A DNA stretch of 64,000 nt from CAYMZZ01 sp047600605. GTDB lineage: Bacteria > Bacteroidota > Bacteroidia > Chitinophagales > Chitinophagaceae. A program made the translations under genes and the position numbers. The notes under the pieces were generated by a model that was not told the origin of the DNA, did no database searches, and worked only from the letters and a program-made list of their open reading frames with translations. This document shows, piece by piece, positions 1-8,049 of this stretch; the first letter of the stretch is position 1; every line of letters starts with the position of its first letter. The stretch is taken from assembly GCA_047600605.1 (NCBI GenBank), contig JASGKK010000001.1, positions 1,488,001 to 1,552,000 of the forward strand, in the 5' to 3' direction.

Positions 1-835
1 GAGTAGACAAGCTACCATCAGTCGATGTATTTATCTCGGAAGACTCTTGCCCGTCAAACAGGTACTTCAGACCTGTTGGTGTCGTAATAGTAAAATAGAC
101 GATGCGCTTAATCAATTGAAAACTTATATAACTACTGTCATATTTAACATAAATGCTCAGATCATTATCATCAATCTTCACAATGTCACCATCCTTGTTC
201 AGCACAAATTTTCCACTATACCCCTCCAGGTTATACATAAACAGGTCCTGCTCCGGATCAATTTCATTTTTATGCAGCTTGATATACTGATCTTCTTCCT
301 GGCTACTGGTATTGAAAGAGCCAATGATGTTGCCGCGGCTGGTATCGAAAGACGATGCTTCTGCAAACGTACCGGGGTTTGTGGAACTAAATATCCGTGG
401 CGGCAGGTAAAAGCCTCCATCATAATCCCAGGTATTGAAATCATACAGGGCTGGAGTGTTGATGTACCCCCAATTGTCATCATCAGCACGCCCACGCACA
501 CTTCGGGTAATGGTACCGCCAGCATTGAGCGACCAGCCAAGACCTGTACTGGAGGCCACATCCTCTACCTTAATACCTCCGGCATGATAACTAAGCCCCA
601 CCGACACAGATGAATTCCCCTTTTTACTTTTCCAGGAATAAAAAGGTACACTGATCTGCGGTATACCGGTATGGGCATTCACCGGTATCTCCACAAACTT
701 GGCCAGCGCCGCCGAATTGGGCGAAGGCGGAAAGACATTGGTTTGTGACTTAAAATTGGCCAACTCAAAATTCGTTTGCGCCTGTAGCAGGGTTGCCGTA
801 ACAACCGCCAGCGCCGATAAAAAAATCCGCTTCAT
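1..835 (-). CDS. RHS-family secreted protein, N-terminal part (cut by window edge)
   Basis: The gene starts at 835 and stays open to base 1, so about 278 N-terminal residues are visible and the rest lies outside the window. It opens with a signal peptide (MKRIFLSALAVVTATLLQAQ). The stretch NVFPPSPNSAALAKFVEIPV, then HTGIPQISVPFYSW, LSYHAGGIKVEDVASSTGLG and WSLNAGGTITR, is the usual N-terminal module of very large Bacteroidota RHS/YD-repeat proteins, which build a beta-cage shell and often carry a variable C-terminal toxin or adhesin domain. That C-terminal domain cannot be seen here, so a toxin role is only a possibility. The gene follows the coiled-coil/barrel gene at 854-2293 by 18 bases on the same strand, so the two are probably co-transcribed. 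The family call is firm; the function is open. Confidence 0.8.
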   Translation of the reverse strand, partial: MKRIFLSALAVVTATLLQAQTNFELANFKSQTNVFPPSPNSAALAKFVEIPVNAHTGIPQISVPFYSWKSKKGNSSVSVGLSYHAGGIKVEDVASSTGLGWSLNAGGTITRSVRGRADDDNWGYINTPALYDFNTWDYDGGFYLPPRIFSSTNPGTFAEASSFDTSRGNIIGSFNTSSQEEDQYIKLHKNEIDPEQDLFMYNLEGYSGKFVLNKDGDIVKIDDNDLSIYVKYDSSYISFQLIKRIVYFTITTPTGLKYLFDGQESSEINTSTDGSLST

Positions 836-853
836 AATTATTCACTCCTTCTT

Positions 854-2293
854 TTAAAAACTATATCCTATTCTAAACAATACCGCCTGTGTACGCGGCT
901 TTTGCCGATAGCTCAGCATATCCCAGAGCAGCATCAGCTTTGTTTTCTTTAATAATTTGCTTTGCAGGCTCACCACCTTACTCACCCCGATCAACCCGCT
1001 CGGTTGCCAGCGACTCAGGTCCTTCAGTTCACTGAAGTCTGCAAAACCACGCTGGTAGTTGAGCTCATAGCCACCCGTCAGCCAGAAGGAACCTTTGAGC
1101 TTGTAGTCGATAAAACTCCGTATACCCAGTCCCTGGTGGCTGATCTTCAGGTGACGGATATCCCTGCCCCAGCCTACCTTGTAGCTGGTGCCGATACCGA
1201 TGATACTGTTGGGGTTGAGCTTATACCCGAGCGATAAACCGATATCGCTGCTGGCCGGCAGTAAGCCTCTGGATCGTTGTGACTGGATGTTGGTGCCGAG
1301 TTCCAATCGCTTCCAAAACGATTTGGTCTTTTCAGGGTTGGGCTTAAACCCATCAGGCATATCCAGCTCACTGCTGCCGCCGCCTGCTTTGATGATCTTG
1401 TCTTTTAACTGGCTCAGCTGACTCTGGGCCTCCTGCAGGTTTTGACGAAACTGCGCCTGCGCATTGGGGCCGCCGGCTGCCAGCTGATTTTGAATGAGGT
1501 TATTGACCTGTGCTCTTGTTTGCAGTCCGGCCAGGTTGGCGGCCTGTGTGGGATCATTCGGATCACCCGGCAGGCGGAACAGTGAAGCCAGCTGGCTATT
1601 GCGGCGCATAAAGTTTTCAAAAGCCTTTGTCTTGCGCAGCATCGCCAGGCCTTTCTGTGCCGCTTTCTTATGATCTTTTAATAAGGATTGATATTCTTTG
1701 AGCTGCGCGCTATAGTAATAGGCCTGTTTGTTGAGCTGCTTCAGCTCTCTGGCAAAACCGAGGTTATCCAGTTTTTCTTTTAATAATTGCTTACGCTGTT
1801 GTAAAAACTGCTGCACGGCCTGTGCCTGCTGCAGCTGGCCTTCCATGCCTTTTAGTTTATCCAGCGTACCGCTGACCTGTTCGTTTTTCAAACCAAGTTT
1901 GGCGAGATCGGGTTTTTGTTGCAAAAAGCGAAGCGAGGTTTTGAGCGTATCCAGCGCGGGGAGGTATTGCTGCAGTTCAGCGGGGTTCTTTAATTGCTGC
2001 TGTAGTTGTGCTGTTTTTGTGGCAGCATCCGCCTGTAGTTGAGCGGCCAGGGCCGAATCTTTTTTCGCGAGTTTACGCAGGAGTTTGGCCTCCTGCCGCT
2101 GCCAGCGGGCCAGTGTTTTATCAGTCGTCTTATCCAGTTTGCTTTCCAGCAAAGCCGCCTGCTGATCAATGGAACGGAGAAATTTTTCGCTGAAATGAAG
2201 TGTCGTATCCGCTGCCTCCTGTTGTTGGGAAAAACAAGGCAGGCTCAGACAAAGGCATAATATGCCCAACAGCAAGGTTCGGTTGAGGTACAT
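854..2293 (-). CDS. Coiled-coil protein with C-terminal beta-barrel-like domain
   Basis: This 479-aa protein has a signal peptide (MYLNRTLLLGILCLCLSLPCFSQ region). Residues about 25-310 are a long charged helix rich in Lys, Gln and Leu that should form coiled coils. The last 150 residues (from about KRLELGTNIQSQRSR) alternate polar and hydrophobic residues and end in Phe (VLFRIGYSF), the pattern of an outer-membrane beta-barrel. I do not recognise a named family. It sits 18 bases upstream of the RHS gene in the same direction, so it may anchor or export the RHS protein; that is inference from position only. No close promoter match was seen in the 141 bases upstream. Confidence 0.8.
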   Translation of the reverse strand: MYLNRTLLLGILCLCLSLPCFSQQQEAADTTLHFSEKFLRSIDQQAALLESKLDKTTDKTLARWQRQEAKLLRKLAKKDSALAAQLQADAATKTAQLQQQLKNPAELQQYLPALDTLKTSLRFLQQKPDLAKLGLKNEQVSGTLDKLKGMEGQLQQAQAVQQFLQQRKQLLKEKLDNLGFARELKQLNKQAYYYSAQLKEYQSLLKDHKKAAQKGLAMLRKTKAFENFMRRNSQLASLFRLPGDPNDPTQAANLAGLQTRAQVNNLIQNQLAAGGPNAQAQFRQNLQEAQSQLSQLKDKIIKAGGGSSELDMPDGFKPNPEKTKSFWKRLELGTNIQSQRSRGLLPASSDIGLSLGYKLNPNSIIGIGTSYKVGWGRDIRHLKISHQGLGIRSFIDYKLKGSFWLTGGYELNYQRGFADFSELKDLSRWQPSGLIGVSKVVSLQSKLLKKTKLMLLWDMLSYRQKPRTQAVLFRIGYSF

Positions 2294-2434
2294 GGTGGCA
2301 GTTGATGGTGGTCACTTAATCAGATGCCTGATTAAGGCGATTACATATGAAATTAGTATATCTTTTTTCTGGCTTACCTGATCAGTTGTTATTGTTTCCT
2401 GAAATAAAAGTGATCTAATGAATAACTCTTAAAA

Positions 2435-2995
2435 TTATCCCATTGTCAGCTGCAACAACACCCGCTGACGCATAACATTTTTTTCTGATAAAAAATTAAA
2501 CGCTGCAGGGCGGCTTTGTTCTTTGGCCGTTTTCCTGGTCAGCCATTCTTCTTCCAGTTCATTGGCCTGTGCATGGCCATGTGCATGCAGCAGCCAGCAC
2601 CATTCTTCCGGATAGCGGTTGCGCAGCATACCATATACTATATTACCTCCCCAGCCTACCGAGCGATTGCCACGGGCTTCTTTGGCTACCATCCGGTCGA
2701 GGTGCGTCAGATCGGTCAGGTATTTTTTCCAGTCAGCTTTATGCTGACGGATAGCAGTTTTCAGGAAATGCGCTTCGCGCAAATGCACTTTCAGTATTTC
2801 CAGTTCCAGTTCCGCCTCTTTTCCCCACCGCTCCCGCCACAGGTTCATGAAAACCTTTTCCTGGTACTGAAGGGTATAACCCAGTCGGGCCAGGGCCGGC
2901 AGATCGCGGGCCGCGGGTTCCATGGCTGCTTTCAGCAGGGCCAGATCATCTGTAAGTTGCAGTAAATAAGGCGTTTGTACCATTAGCTTGTTCAT
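2435..2995 (-). CDS. Hypothetical protein downstream of WYL regulator
   Basis: A 186-aa protein beginning MNKLMVQTPYLLQL. The frame is open further upstream (to 3130), but that extension would run into the WYL gene and is low in credibility; the ATG at 2995 has AGGATT just before it. The sequence is helical and rich in charged residues and Trp, with LWRERWGKEAELELEILKVH and a C-terminal part containing GWGGNIVYGMLRNRYPEEW. There is no signal peptide or membrane segment, so it is probably cytoplasmic. I do not recognise the family. It lies 59 bases after the WYL regulator on the same strand, so it may share its transcript or be its target. Confidence 0.7.
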   Translation of the reverse strand: MNKLMVQTPYLLQLTDDLALLKAAMEPAARDLPALARLGYTLQYQEKVFMNLWRERWGKEAELELEILKVHLREAHFLKTAIRQHKADWKKYLTDLTHLDRMVAKEARGNRSVGWGGNIVYGMLRNRYPEEWCWLLHAHGHAQANELEEEWLTRKTAKEQSRPAAFNFLSEKNVMRQRVLLQLTMG

Positions 2996-3054
2996 AATCC
3001 TGATTTGTAGAAACAAAGCTAAAAGCGCACACCGCCGCCTATTGGAGGAGTGAT

Positions 3055-4059
3055 CTAATATTTTTTGAGGGCTTCTTCCAACTGCTGCCGGACCTCTTTT
3101 TTGAGTGAATCCGGAGCCAGCACCATACAATAAGGTCCCATGGCGAGGATACGCTGATGCAGCTCATGAGTAATATGAACCGATAATTGAATAGTACAGC
3201 TTTTATCGGTACTATCCAGTACCTGCTGTGAATGATGAAGCGGGTCGAGTGTAACCAGTTTATGAAACGGCGCGCTCACATGCAGTTGCACCGTATCGGG
3301 CTCACCATCATTATCAAAGATACCTACGGCATGCCGCGAAAAATTTTCTGCATCAAAATTGCCGCGAAGCCGTTGCCGCTGGCCGGTAATCGTCAACTCG
3401 CGTATGCGGTCGAGCGCAAAGGTGAGATAGGTATCCCGGCTTTCCACCCAGGCCACCACATACCAGCGGTTTTTGTATTCCCGCATCAGTACAGGCAGGG
3501 CCGAATAGGTCTTTATCTCTTCCTTATATATATTCTCGTAGGTAAATTCTATAAGCACCGATTGTTTCAACGCCGCCGAAATATCGCCGATCCATTCATA
3601 CCCGCTGAGTGATACCGGCTGCTCAAACTGTATCTTTTTGGATAAAAAAGGATCTTCGAGATCAAGGCCTATCTGCAGGCTGGCATCAATGCGTTCTACC
3701 GCTGCCTTGAAATTGGCAAATACCGGAACTTCTTTATACTGAAACAATAATAAAGCAGCATACCGGATGGCCTCCCACTCTTCGGGCTCCAGTCCTACTT
3801 CATCAATCGAATAATCGGGCATGGAATAGCCATACCCTTTCTCTGTATGATTAAATGTGATAGGCGCTTCATAACCGACTGGCCGGTCCTGTTTCATTAA
3901 CCGGATATCTTTTTCAATGGTGGAAGTAGAGACCTCCGTCTCCAGTACACGCGAGCAGGCATCAGCCAGGTCCTGCAGGGTGGGGAATTTTCTTCGCTTA
4001 TCCCGCAGGCAGTTGTTGATGACACGATGCCGGATGACGGCCGATTTGTTTTTGGGCAT
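3055..4059 (-). CDS. WYL-domain transcriptional regulator
   Basis: A 334-aa cytoplasmic regulator. Residues 1-70 form an HTH of the DeoR/YafY type (CLRDKRRKFPTLQDLADACS, then TSTIEKDIRLMKQD, the recognition part). The middle and C-terminal parts match a WYL domain: SGYEWIGDISAALKQSVLIE, TYSALPVLMREYKNRWYVVA and FALDRIRELTITGQR, followed by a WCX-like C-terminal extension. WYL domains sense small ligands or nucleic acid, and such regulators often control DNA-damage or defence genes; no defence gene is next to it here. A repeat element fills the 213 bases between its start and the next gene. Confidence 0.88.
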   Translation of the reverse strand: MPKNKSAVIRHRVINNCLRDKRRKFPTLQDLADACSRVLETEVSTSTIEKDIRLMKQDRPVGYEAPITFNHTEKGYGYSMPDYSIDEVGLEPEEWEAIRYAALLLFQYKEVPVFANFKAAVERIDASLQIGLDLEDPFLSKKIQFEQPVSLSGYEWIGDISAALKQSVLIEFTYENIYKEEIKTYSALPVLMREYKNRWYVVAWVESRDTYLTFALDRIRELTITGQRQRLRGNFDAENFSRHAVGIFDNDGEPDTVQLHVSAPFHKLVTLDPLHHSQQVLDSTDKSCTIQLSVHITHELHQRILAMGPYCMVLAPDSLKKEVRQQLEEALKKY

Positions 4060-4070
4060 GGAGTTTTGAT

Positions 4071-4110
4071 GTATAAAAGTGTAAAGGTATAAAGGTTTAA
4101 AGGGTTTAAA
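4071..4110. repeat. Low-complexity TTTAAA/TATAAA word array (locus A)
   Basis: Just upstream of the WYL start there is a tandem of near-identical 7-9 base words, GTATAAAAG, GTAAAG, GTATAAAG, GTTTAAAGG, GTTTAAAGAG. The same words recur at 5835-5870, 20235-20336 and 36138-36260. It may be part of the WYL promoter region or a passive intergenic repeat. Confidence 0.65.
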
Positions 4111-4145
4111 GAGGGGGCTTAGTACATTAATTATATTAGCACACT

Positions 4146-4273
4146 AGTGATTTGAAGATTTGATGATTTGAAAATTTGGAGATGAATAAAAAACAGTACG
4201 TTTTTCAACGTGAAAAGTCATTGCATTTCTGAACAATCCTCAAATTTTCAAATCATCAAATCTTCAAATCACT
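4146..4273. repeat. Perfect 33-bp inverted repeat, hairpin element (locus A)
   Basis: Bases 4146-4178 are the exact reverse complement of 4241-4273, with a 62-base spacer. Each arm is itself made of near-repeats (GATTTGAA, GATTTGAT, GATTTGAA, AATTTG). The right arm ends on the first base of the stop codon of the thioredoxin-like gene. Twenty-four bases of the right arm (4240-4263) are found again unchanged at 27611-27634. It lacks a coding frame, transposase or target duplication that I can see. It could act as a terminator hairpin on either strand or be a small non-autonomous element. Confidence 0.8.
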
Positions 4274-5628
4274 CACTTCAGTTGTTGCAGCAATTTTGCT
4301 TTAAACTGCGGTGAGCTGGGTTGTTCAAATTTATAAGACAGCAGATTACCTTTTTTATCAAACAGCAGGTAGCGGGGAATGGCATCTACCTGGTATTTAT
4401 CGGAAAACAGTTTGCCCGACTGCCCCAGCAGTACCAGGCTATTGGGTTTACCGGCCAATTTCACTATGGGAAGTGTTTTTTTCCAGTTGCTAAGATCTTC
4501 GTCTGTTGACAGAAAAATAAAGCTGACCTTCTTATCCTTAAATTCTTTTTCGTAGGCGAGCGATTGCGGCAGCTCACGCCGGCAGGGCATACACCAACTG
4601 GCCCAGCAATCTACGACCACAAGGTTGCCCGCCTGTTGGGCAATCAGTTCTTTAAATGACCATACATCACCCGCCTCATTGGCTACCTGTATGCTGTCGA
4701 GTCCTTCGCGGGCACCTTTGTGAAGGCGCAACAGGTCCTGCAACGGCTGCCTGTACTCTTCCGGTAACTCTTTCAGAAACGAAGGATCGTATACATATTC
4801 TCTCAATGGATCAGCCAGCACCGAATCGTAGAGGATCTTTGCTTTCAGAAACTGATTCATCTGTTTCCCCGGAAAATACTGGTCCGCGATTGCAAAACCG
4901 GTTTGTACTGTTTTTGTTTTTTCCTGTAAAAAGTATTGCATGAATACATGCCAGGCAGCTCTTTTATATTCGAGTATTCCGGTACAGGAACCGCAGCTGA
5001 AAGAATCTGTGGTCGCTGCCAGTTGTTTTTTGTACAGAACTATCTGTTGAGGGATTTCTTCTTCACGGCTGCTGATCTCAATCAGCGAGGTGCGCCAACG
5101 GCTCCACAACAATTTTTCAAACAAGTCAGCTATATTACCGGCAATCTTATGCGCCTTTGTATAATCGTTCAGCGCCAGCAGTCGTTTCTCATACAGGTCT
5201 TCCAGGAAGCTATTTCGTTTACCTGCTTCCCGGGGCATCCCGCGCAGGTAATCATAATCACCCATCCAGGTGCCGGCGCTCACAATACCTATCGTGATAT
5301 CAAATATTTTATTGGAAACTGCCTTACGCGAAAGCGGTACGGGGATCAACAGGCTGACATCTTTACGAAACTGCAGACTATCTGCCTCTGCGATCAAAAA
5401 GTCGGTCTGCCTGCCCTGGCCAAAAGACAGATTCAGAAAAAAGGGGACCCCCGTATAAGGCAGCGTCAATTCTTTTCCTGGCGGCATGATCAGGGGAAAA
5501 GAACCTTTCAAGTACTGATTGACATTGCGGATATAAATCGGCGAAGGGGTTGTGTTTTTCATATACACAACCTGGCTTTTGCCCGTGTACATGCACAGCA
5601 AAAGCAGCAGGATAAGAAGGATTCTCAT
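4273..5628 (-). CDS. Thioredoxin-domain (TlpA/ResA-like) exported protein
   Basis: A 451-aa protein from the ATG at 5628, which begins a clear signal peptide (MRILLILLLLLCMYTGKSQ); the open frame extends 30 codons upstream but without a plausible start. Residues about 1-300 are a family-poor helical region. The last 140 residues are a TlpA-type thioredoxin fold with the redox motif WCMPC inside VVVDCWASWCMPCRRELPQS and a C-terminal IPRYLLFDKKGNLL strand with the cis-Pro. Bacteroidota have many such periplasmic thiol-disulfide proteins; the exact substrate is unknown. An 8-bp inverted repeat lies 34 bases upstream of the start. It stands alone on its strand. Confidence 0.82.
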   Translation of the reverse strand: MRILLILLLLLCMYTGKSQVVYMKNTTPSPIYIRNVNQYLKGSFPLIMPPGKELTLPYTGVPFFLNLSFGQGRQTDFLIAEADSLQFRKDVSLLIPVPLSRKAVSNKIFDITIGIVSAGTWMGDYDYLRGMPREAGKRNSFLEDLYEKRLLALNDYTKAHKIAGNIADLFEKLLWSRWRTSLIEISSREEEIPQQIVLYKKQLAATTDSFSCGSCTGILEYKRAAWHVFMQYFLQEKTKTVQTGFAIADQYFPGKQMNQFLKAKILYDSVLADPLREYVYDPSFLKELPEEYRQPLQDLLRLHKGAREGLDSIQVANEAGDVWSFKELIAQQAGNLVVVDCWASWCMPCRRELPQSLAYEKEFKDKKVSFIFLSTDEDLSNWKKTLPIVKLAGKPNSLVLLGQSGKLFSDKYQVDAIPRYLLFDKKGNLLSYKFEQPSSPQFKAKLLQQLK

Positions 5629-5661
5629 ACAAAGTTTTGTTTGATGGCTATTAAAGAACCA

Positions 5662-5682
5662 ATCTACGATTTTTTCGTAGAT
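5662..5682 (-). promoter_or_regulatory. Inverted repeat in leader of thioredoxin-like gene
   Basis: ATCTACGA and TCGTAGAT face each other around five T residues, 34-54 bases before the start codon at 5628. It could be a repressor operator or a hairpin in the mRNA leader. Nothing else identifies the binding protein. Confidence 0.35.
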
Positions 5683-5834
5683 CAGGGTGTCAGGGTATAA
5701 AAACACGAAGCAGCACACTTTCCCTTTTACTTCCCCTTCTTACAAAGTTTTGACTAATGTGGCTATTTGATTTGCAATTTCCTGCATAATGCAACGGCTT
5801 TCATTGCACTCCAAAAGTCAAATGAGCCGAAGCA

Positions 5835-5870
5835 CTTTAAACCCTTTATACCCTTTAAACTCTTTAAACA
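5835..5870. repeat. TTTAAACCC/TTTATACCC word array (locus B)
   Basis: This short array lies between the divergent thioredoxin-like gene and the AraC gene. Bases 5835-5862 are the exact reverse complement of 36149-36176, a 28-base match across 30 kb. It belongs to the intergenic family described for loci A, C, D and E. Confidence 0.65.
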
Positions 5871-5900
5871 TTTAACTCTATTTCCGTTATTTGAAATTCG

Positions 5901-5908
5901 TAATTTTG
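5901..5908 (+). promoter_or_regulatory. TAATTTTG, Bacteroidota -7 box before AraC gene
   Basis: The octamer matches the Bacteroidota sigma-A -7 consensus TAnnTTTG. No TTG was seen at the expected -33 position. It lies only four bases before the annotated ATG at 5913, so either the mRNA is leaderless or translation begins further in, for example at the ATG at 6006. Confidence 0.4.
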
Positions 5909-5912
5909 CTCT

Positions 5913-6794
5913 ATGTCTATTCCTCAGAATCTACGCGCCTGCGGCACCCTTTCCGGTGGCAATGCTTCTTTCAATGCCCTGCGGTACGACAAACCGGGCG
6001 ATAGCATGACCATTCCTTACAATCGCCGCGACTATTACAAAATATGGGTGGTAAAATTTGAAAGCCGGATCAATTATGCCAATCGCAGTATTCATATTAC
6101 ACAGCCGGCGCTTATTTTTTCCAATCCGCTTATTCCTTATTCTTTCGAAACACTTGATGCGCAGCAGAGCGGTTATATGTGCATTTTTACTGAAGAATTT
6201 ATCCGCAACAATGACCGGCTGGAAAGCCTGCAGGACTCTCCCCTGTTTCGCCTGGGTGCCGATCCGGTTTTCTTTCTGAACGAACAGCAACTGACACTCA
6301 TCAGCGGTTTATATGATAAAATGCTGGAAGAACTGGCTACCGATTACGCCTATAAATACGATGTGATCCGCAACTACCTGGGTCTGCTGATACATGAGGC
6401 CATGAAGATGCAACCGGCTAACAATTTCACACAGCAGCACAATGCCACCACACGCATTGCCAATCTGTTTATAGAGCTGCTCGAACGCCAGTTTCCTATC
6501 AGTTCGCCCTCCGCCACACTGCAATTGCGGCGGGCGAGTGATTATGCTCGACAATTATCCGTACATGTAAATCATCTCAATTTTGCGGTGCGTGAAATAA
6601 CCGGTCGGCCTACCAGTACGCATATCAGCGAGCGGATCGTACATGAAGCAAGGGCATTGCTGCGCCATACCGACTGGAGCGTGGCCGATATCGGCTATTG
6701 CCTCGGATTCGAATACCCCAACCATTTCAATAACTTTTTTAAGAAACATACCGGCCTCACCCCGCTTTCGCACCGCCGCCAGGCCATTCTTTGA
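5913..6794 (+). CDS. AraC-family transcriptional regulator
   Basis: A 293-aa cytoplasmic protein. The N-terminal 170 residues form a cupin-like sensing domain (GTLSGGNASFNALRYDKPGD, then ITQPALIFSNPLIPYSFET). The C-terminal 100 residues hold the two-HTH AraC domain: LSVHVNHLNFAVREITGRPT and SVADIGYCLGFEYPNHFNNF followed by FKKHTGLTP, the standard second-helix signature. It precedes the aldo/keto reductase gene by 80 bases on the same strand and may control it; each gene has its own -7-like box. The effector is unknown. The start codon is uncertain because of the very close promoter box. Confidence 0.9.
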   Translation: MSIPQNLRACGTLSGGNASFNALRYDKPGDSMTIPYNRRDYYKIWVVKFESRINYANRSIHITQPALIFSNPLIPYSFETLDAQQSGYMCIFTEEFIRNNDRLESLQDSPLFRLGADPVFFLNEQQLTLISGLYDKMLEELATDYAYKYDVIRNYLGLLIHEAMKMQPANNFTQQHNATTRIANLFIELLERQFPISSPSATLQLRRASDYARQLSVHVNHLNFAVREITGRPTSTHISERIVHEARALLRHTDWSVADIGYCLGFEYPNHFNNFFKKHTGLTPLSHRRQAIL

Positions 6795-6845
6795 TTTTTG
6801 TACTTTTTACTTTGACGGTGGCTCTTTTACCGCCCAGGCTCCCGG

Positions 6846-6853
6846 TAATTTTG
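6846..6853 (+). promoter_or_regulatory. TAATTTTG, -7 box before aldo/keto reductase
   Basis: An exact match to TAnnTTTG, ending 21 bases before the ATG at 6875. There is no clear -33 element at the usual spacing. Its presence suggests the reductase has its own promoter in addition to read-through from the AraC gene. Confidence 0.45.
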
Positions 6854-6874
6854 TGCTTCTAAACAGGATAGTAT

Positions 6875-7894
6875 ATGAAGTACAATTTATTAGGAAATAC
6901 AGGATTGAAAGTATCAGAGCTTTGCCTGGGCACTATGACATTTGGCGGCCGTGGATTCTGGACAGCAATTGGCACGCAGGATCAGCAGACAGCCGACAAC
7001 CTTATCAAAAGAGCGGTAGACGCCGGTATCAATTTTATTGATACCGCCAATGTATACTCGGAAGGATTATCGGAAGAAATTACCGGCCGTGCCATCCGCA
7101 ATCTGGGTTTGCGTCGCAATGACCTGGTGATCGCTACCAAGGTTAGAGGCCGCATGGGCGAAGGCCCCAATGATGTAGGCCTCACCCGCAAACATATCTT
7201 TGACCAGATCGATGCCAGTCTGAAGCGTTTACAGCTGGACCATGTAGACCTTTATCAGATTCATAGTTATGATCCGCTCACTCCACTCGAAGAAACACTC
7301 GATGCATTGAATGACCTGGTAAGATCCGGCAAAGTGCGTTATATCGGTGCCAGCAACCTCGCTGCCTGGCAACTGATGAAAGCCTTGAGTCATTCTGCCC
7401 ATCACCGCATTGCAAAATTTGTTTCGCTGCAGGCTTATTATACCATTGCCGGCCGCGACCTGGAGCGCGAGATCATTCCCCTGCTCAAAGATCAGCAAAC
7501 CGGTCTGATGGTATGGAGCCCGCTGGCTGGTGGCCTGCTCAGTGGCAAATACTCCCGTGCCGAAGAAGCAAAAGGGGATGGCCGTCGTGCTAATTTTGAT
7601 TTCCCTCCCGTAAACAAAGAACGTGCGTTCAACATTATTGATGTACTGCAGGAACTGGCGCCACAAAAAAATGCTACGGTAGCACAACTGGCACTCGCCT
7701 GGCTGCTGCATCAGCCTGCTGTAACCAGTGTGATCATTGGCGCCAATAAGATCGAACAACTGGAAGACAACCTTAAAGCACCCGATGTACGCTTTACCGA
7801 AGAAGAATTGAAACGTCTCGATGAAGTAAGTCAACTACCGGCGGAATATCCTGCCTGGATGTTTGCCCGTACGTATCCTGACAGGGTCAAATAA
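6875..7894 (+). CDS. Aldo/keto reductase
   Basis: A 339-aa NADPH-dependent oxidoreductase of the aldo/keto reductase superfamily, cytoplasmic, TIM-barrel fold. The catalytic tetrad is visible: Asp56 and Tyr61 in FIDTANVYSEG, Lys89 in VIATKVRG and His130 in DLYQIHSYD. The nucleotide-binding segment GLMVWSPLAGGLLSGKYS and the C-terminal SVIIGANKIEQLEDNL match the subgroup of YajO/IolS-like enzymes. The physiological substrate cannot be read from the sequence. It lies behind an AraC regulator and ends at a strong bidirectional terminator. Confidence 0.93.
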   Translation: MKYNLLGNTGLKVSELCLGTMTFGGRGFWTAIGTQDQQTADNLIKRAVDAGINFIDTANVYSEGLSEEITGRAIRNLGLRRNDLVIATKVRGRMGEGPNDVGLTRKHIFDQIDASLKRLQLDHVDLYQIHSYDPLTPLEETLDALNDLVRSGKVRYIGASNLAAWQLMKALSHSAHHRIAKFVSLQAYYTIAGRDLEREIIPLLKDQQTGLMVWSPLAGGLLSGKYSRAEEAKGDGRRANFDFPPVNKERAFNIIDVLQELAPQKNATVAQLALAWLLHQPAVTSVIIGANKIEQLEDNLKAPDVRFTEEELKRLDEVSQLPAEYPAWMFARTYPDRVK

Positions 7895-7936
7895 ATGCAC
7901 GGTGGCCAATGGCAACACAAAACCGTTTGCTCCTAT

Positions 7937-7973
7937 AATTAAACAGCCCGGATAACCTCCGGGCTGTTTAATT
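7937..7973. terminator. Intrinsic terminator, bidirectional
   Basis: A perfect 15-bp stem, AATTAAACAGCCCGG paired with CCGGGCTGTTTAATT, with a seven-base loop. The A/T ends give a T run on either strand. It follows the aldo/keto reductase. Confidence 0.9.
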
Positions 7974-8049
7974 ATCCGGATCAGTATAAGCCTTACCAGC
8001 GGTTACTTACCTTTAATCATAAATCAGCGCATCTGCCGGCATTCACTCA

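Noticed and set aside
46..613. Plus-strand open frame over the RHS gene start
   Set aside because: Antisense to the RHS coding frame, which has a clear family match.
2996..3130. 45-codon N-terminal extension of the gene at 2435-2995
   Set aside because: It overlaps the 3' end of the WYL gene and its translation looks random; the internal ATG at 2995 fits better.
4936..5700. Plus-strand open frame (254 codons)
   Set aside because: Antisense to the thioredoxin-domain gene; no recognisable domain or signal.
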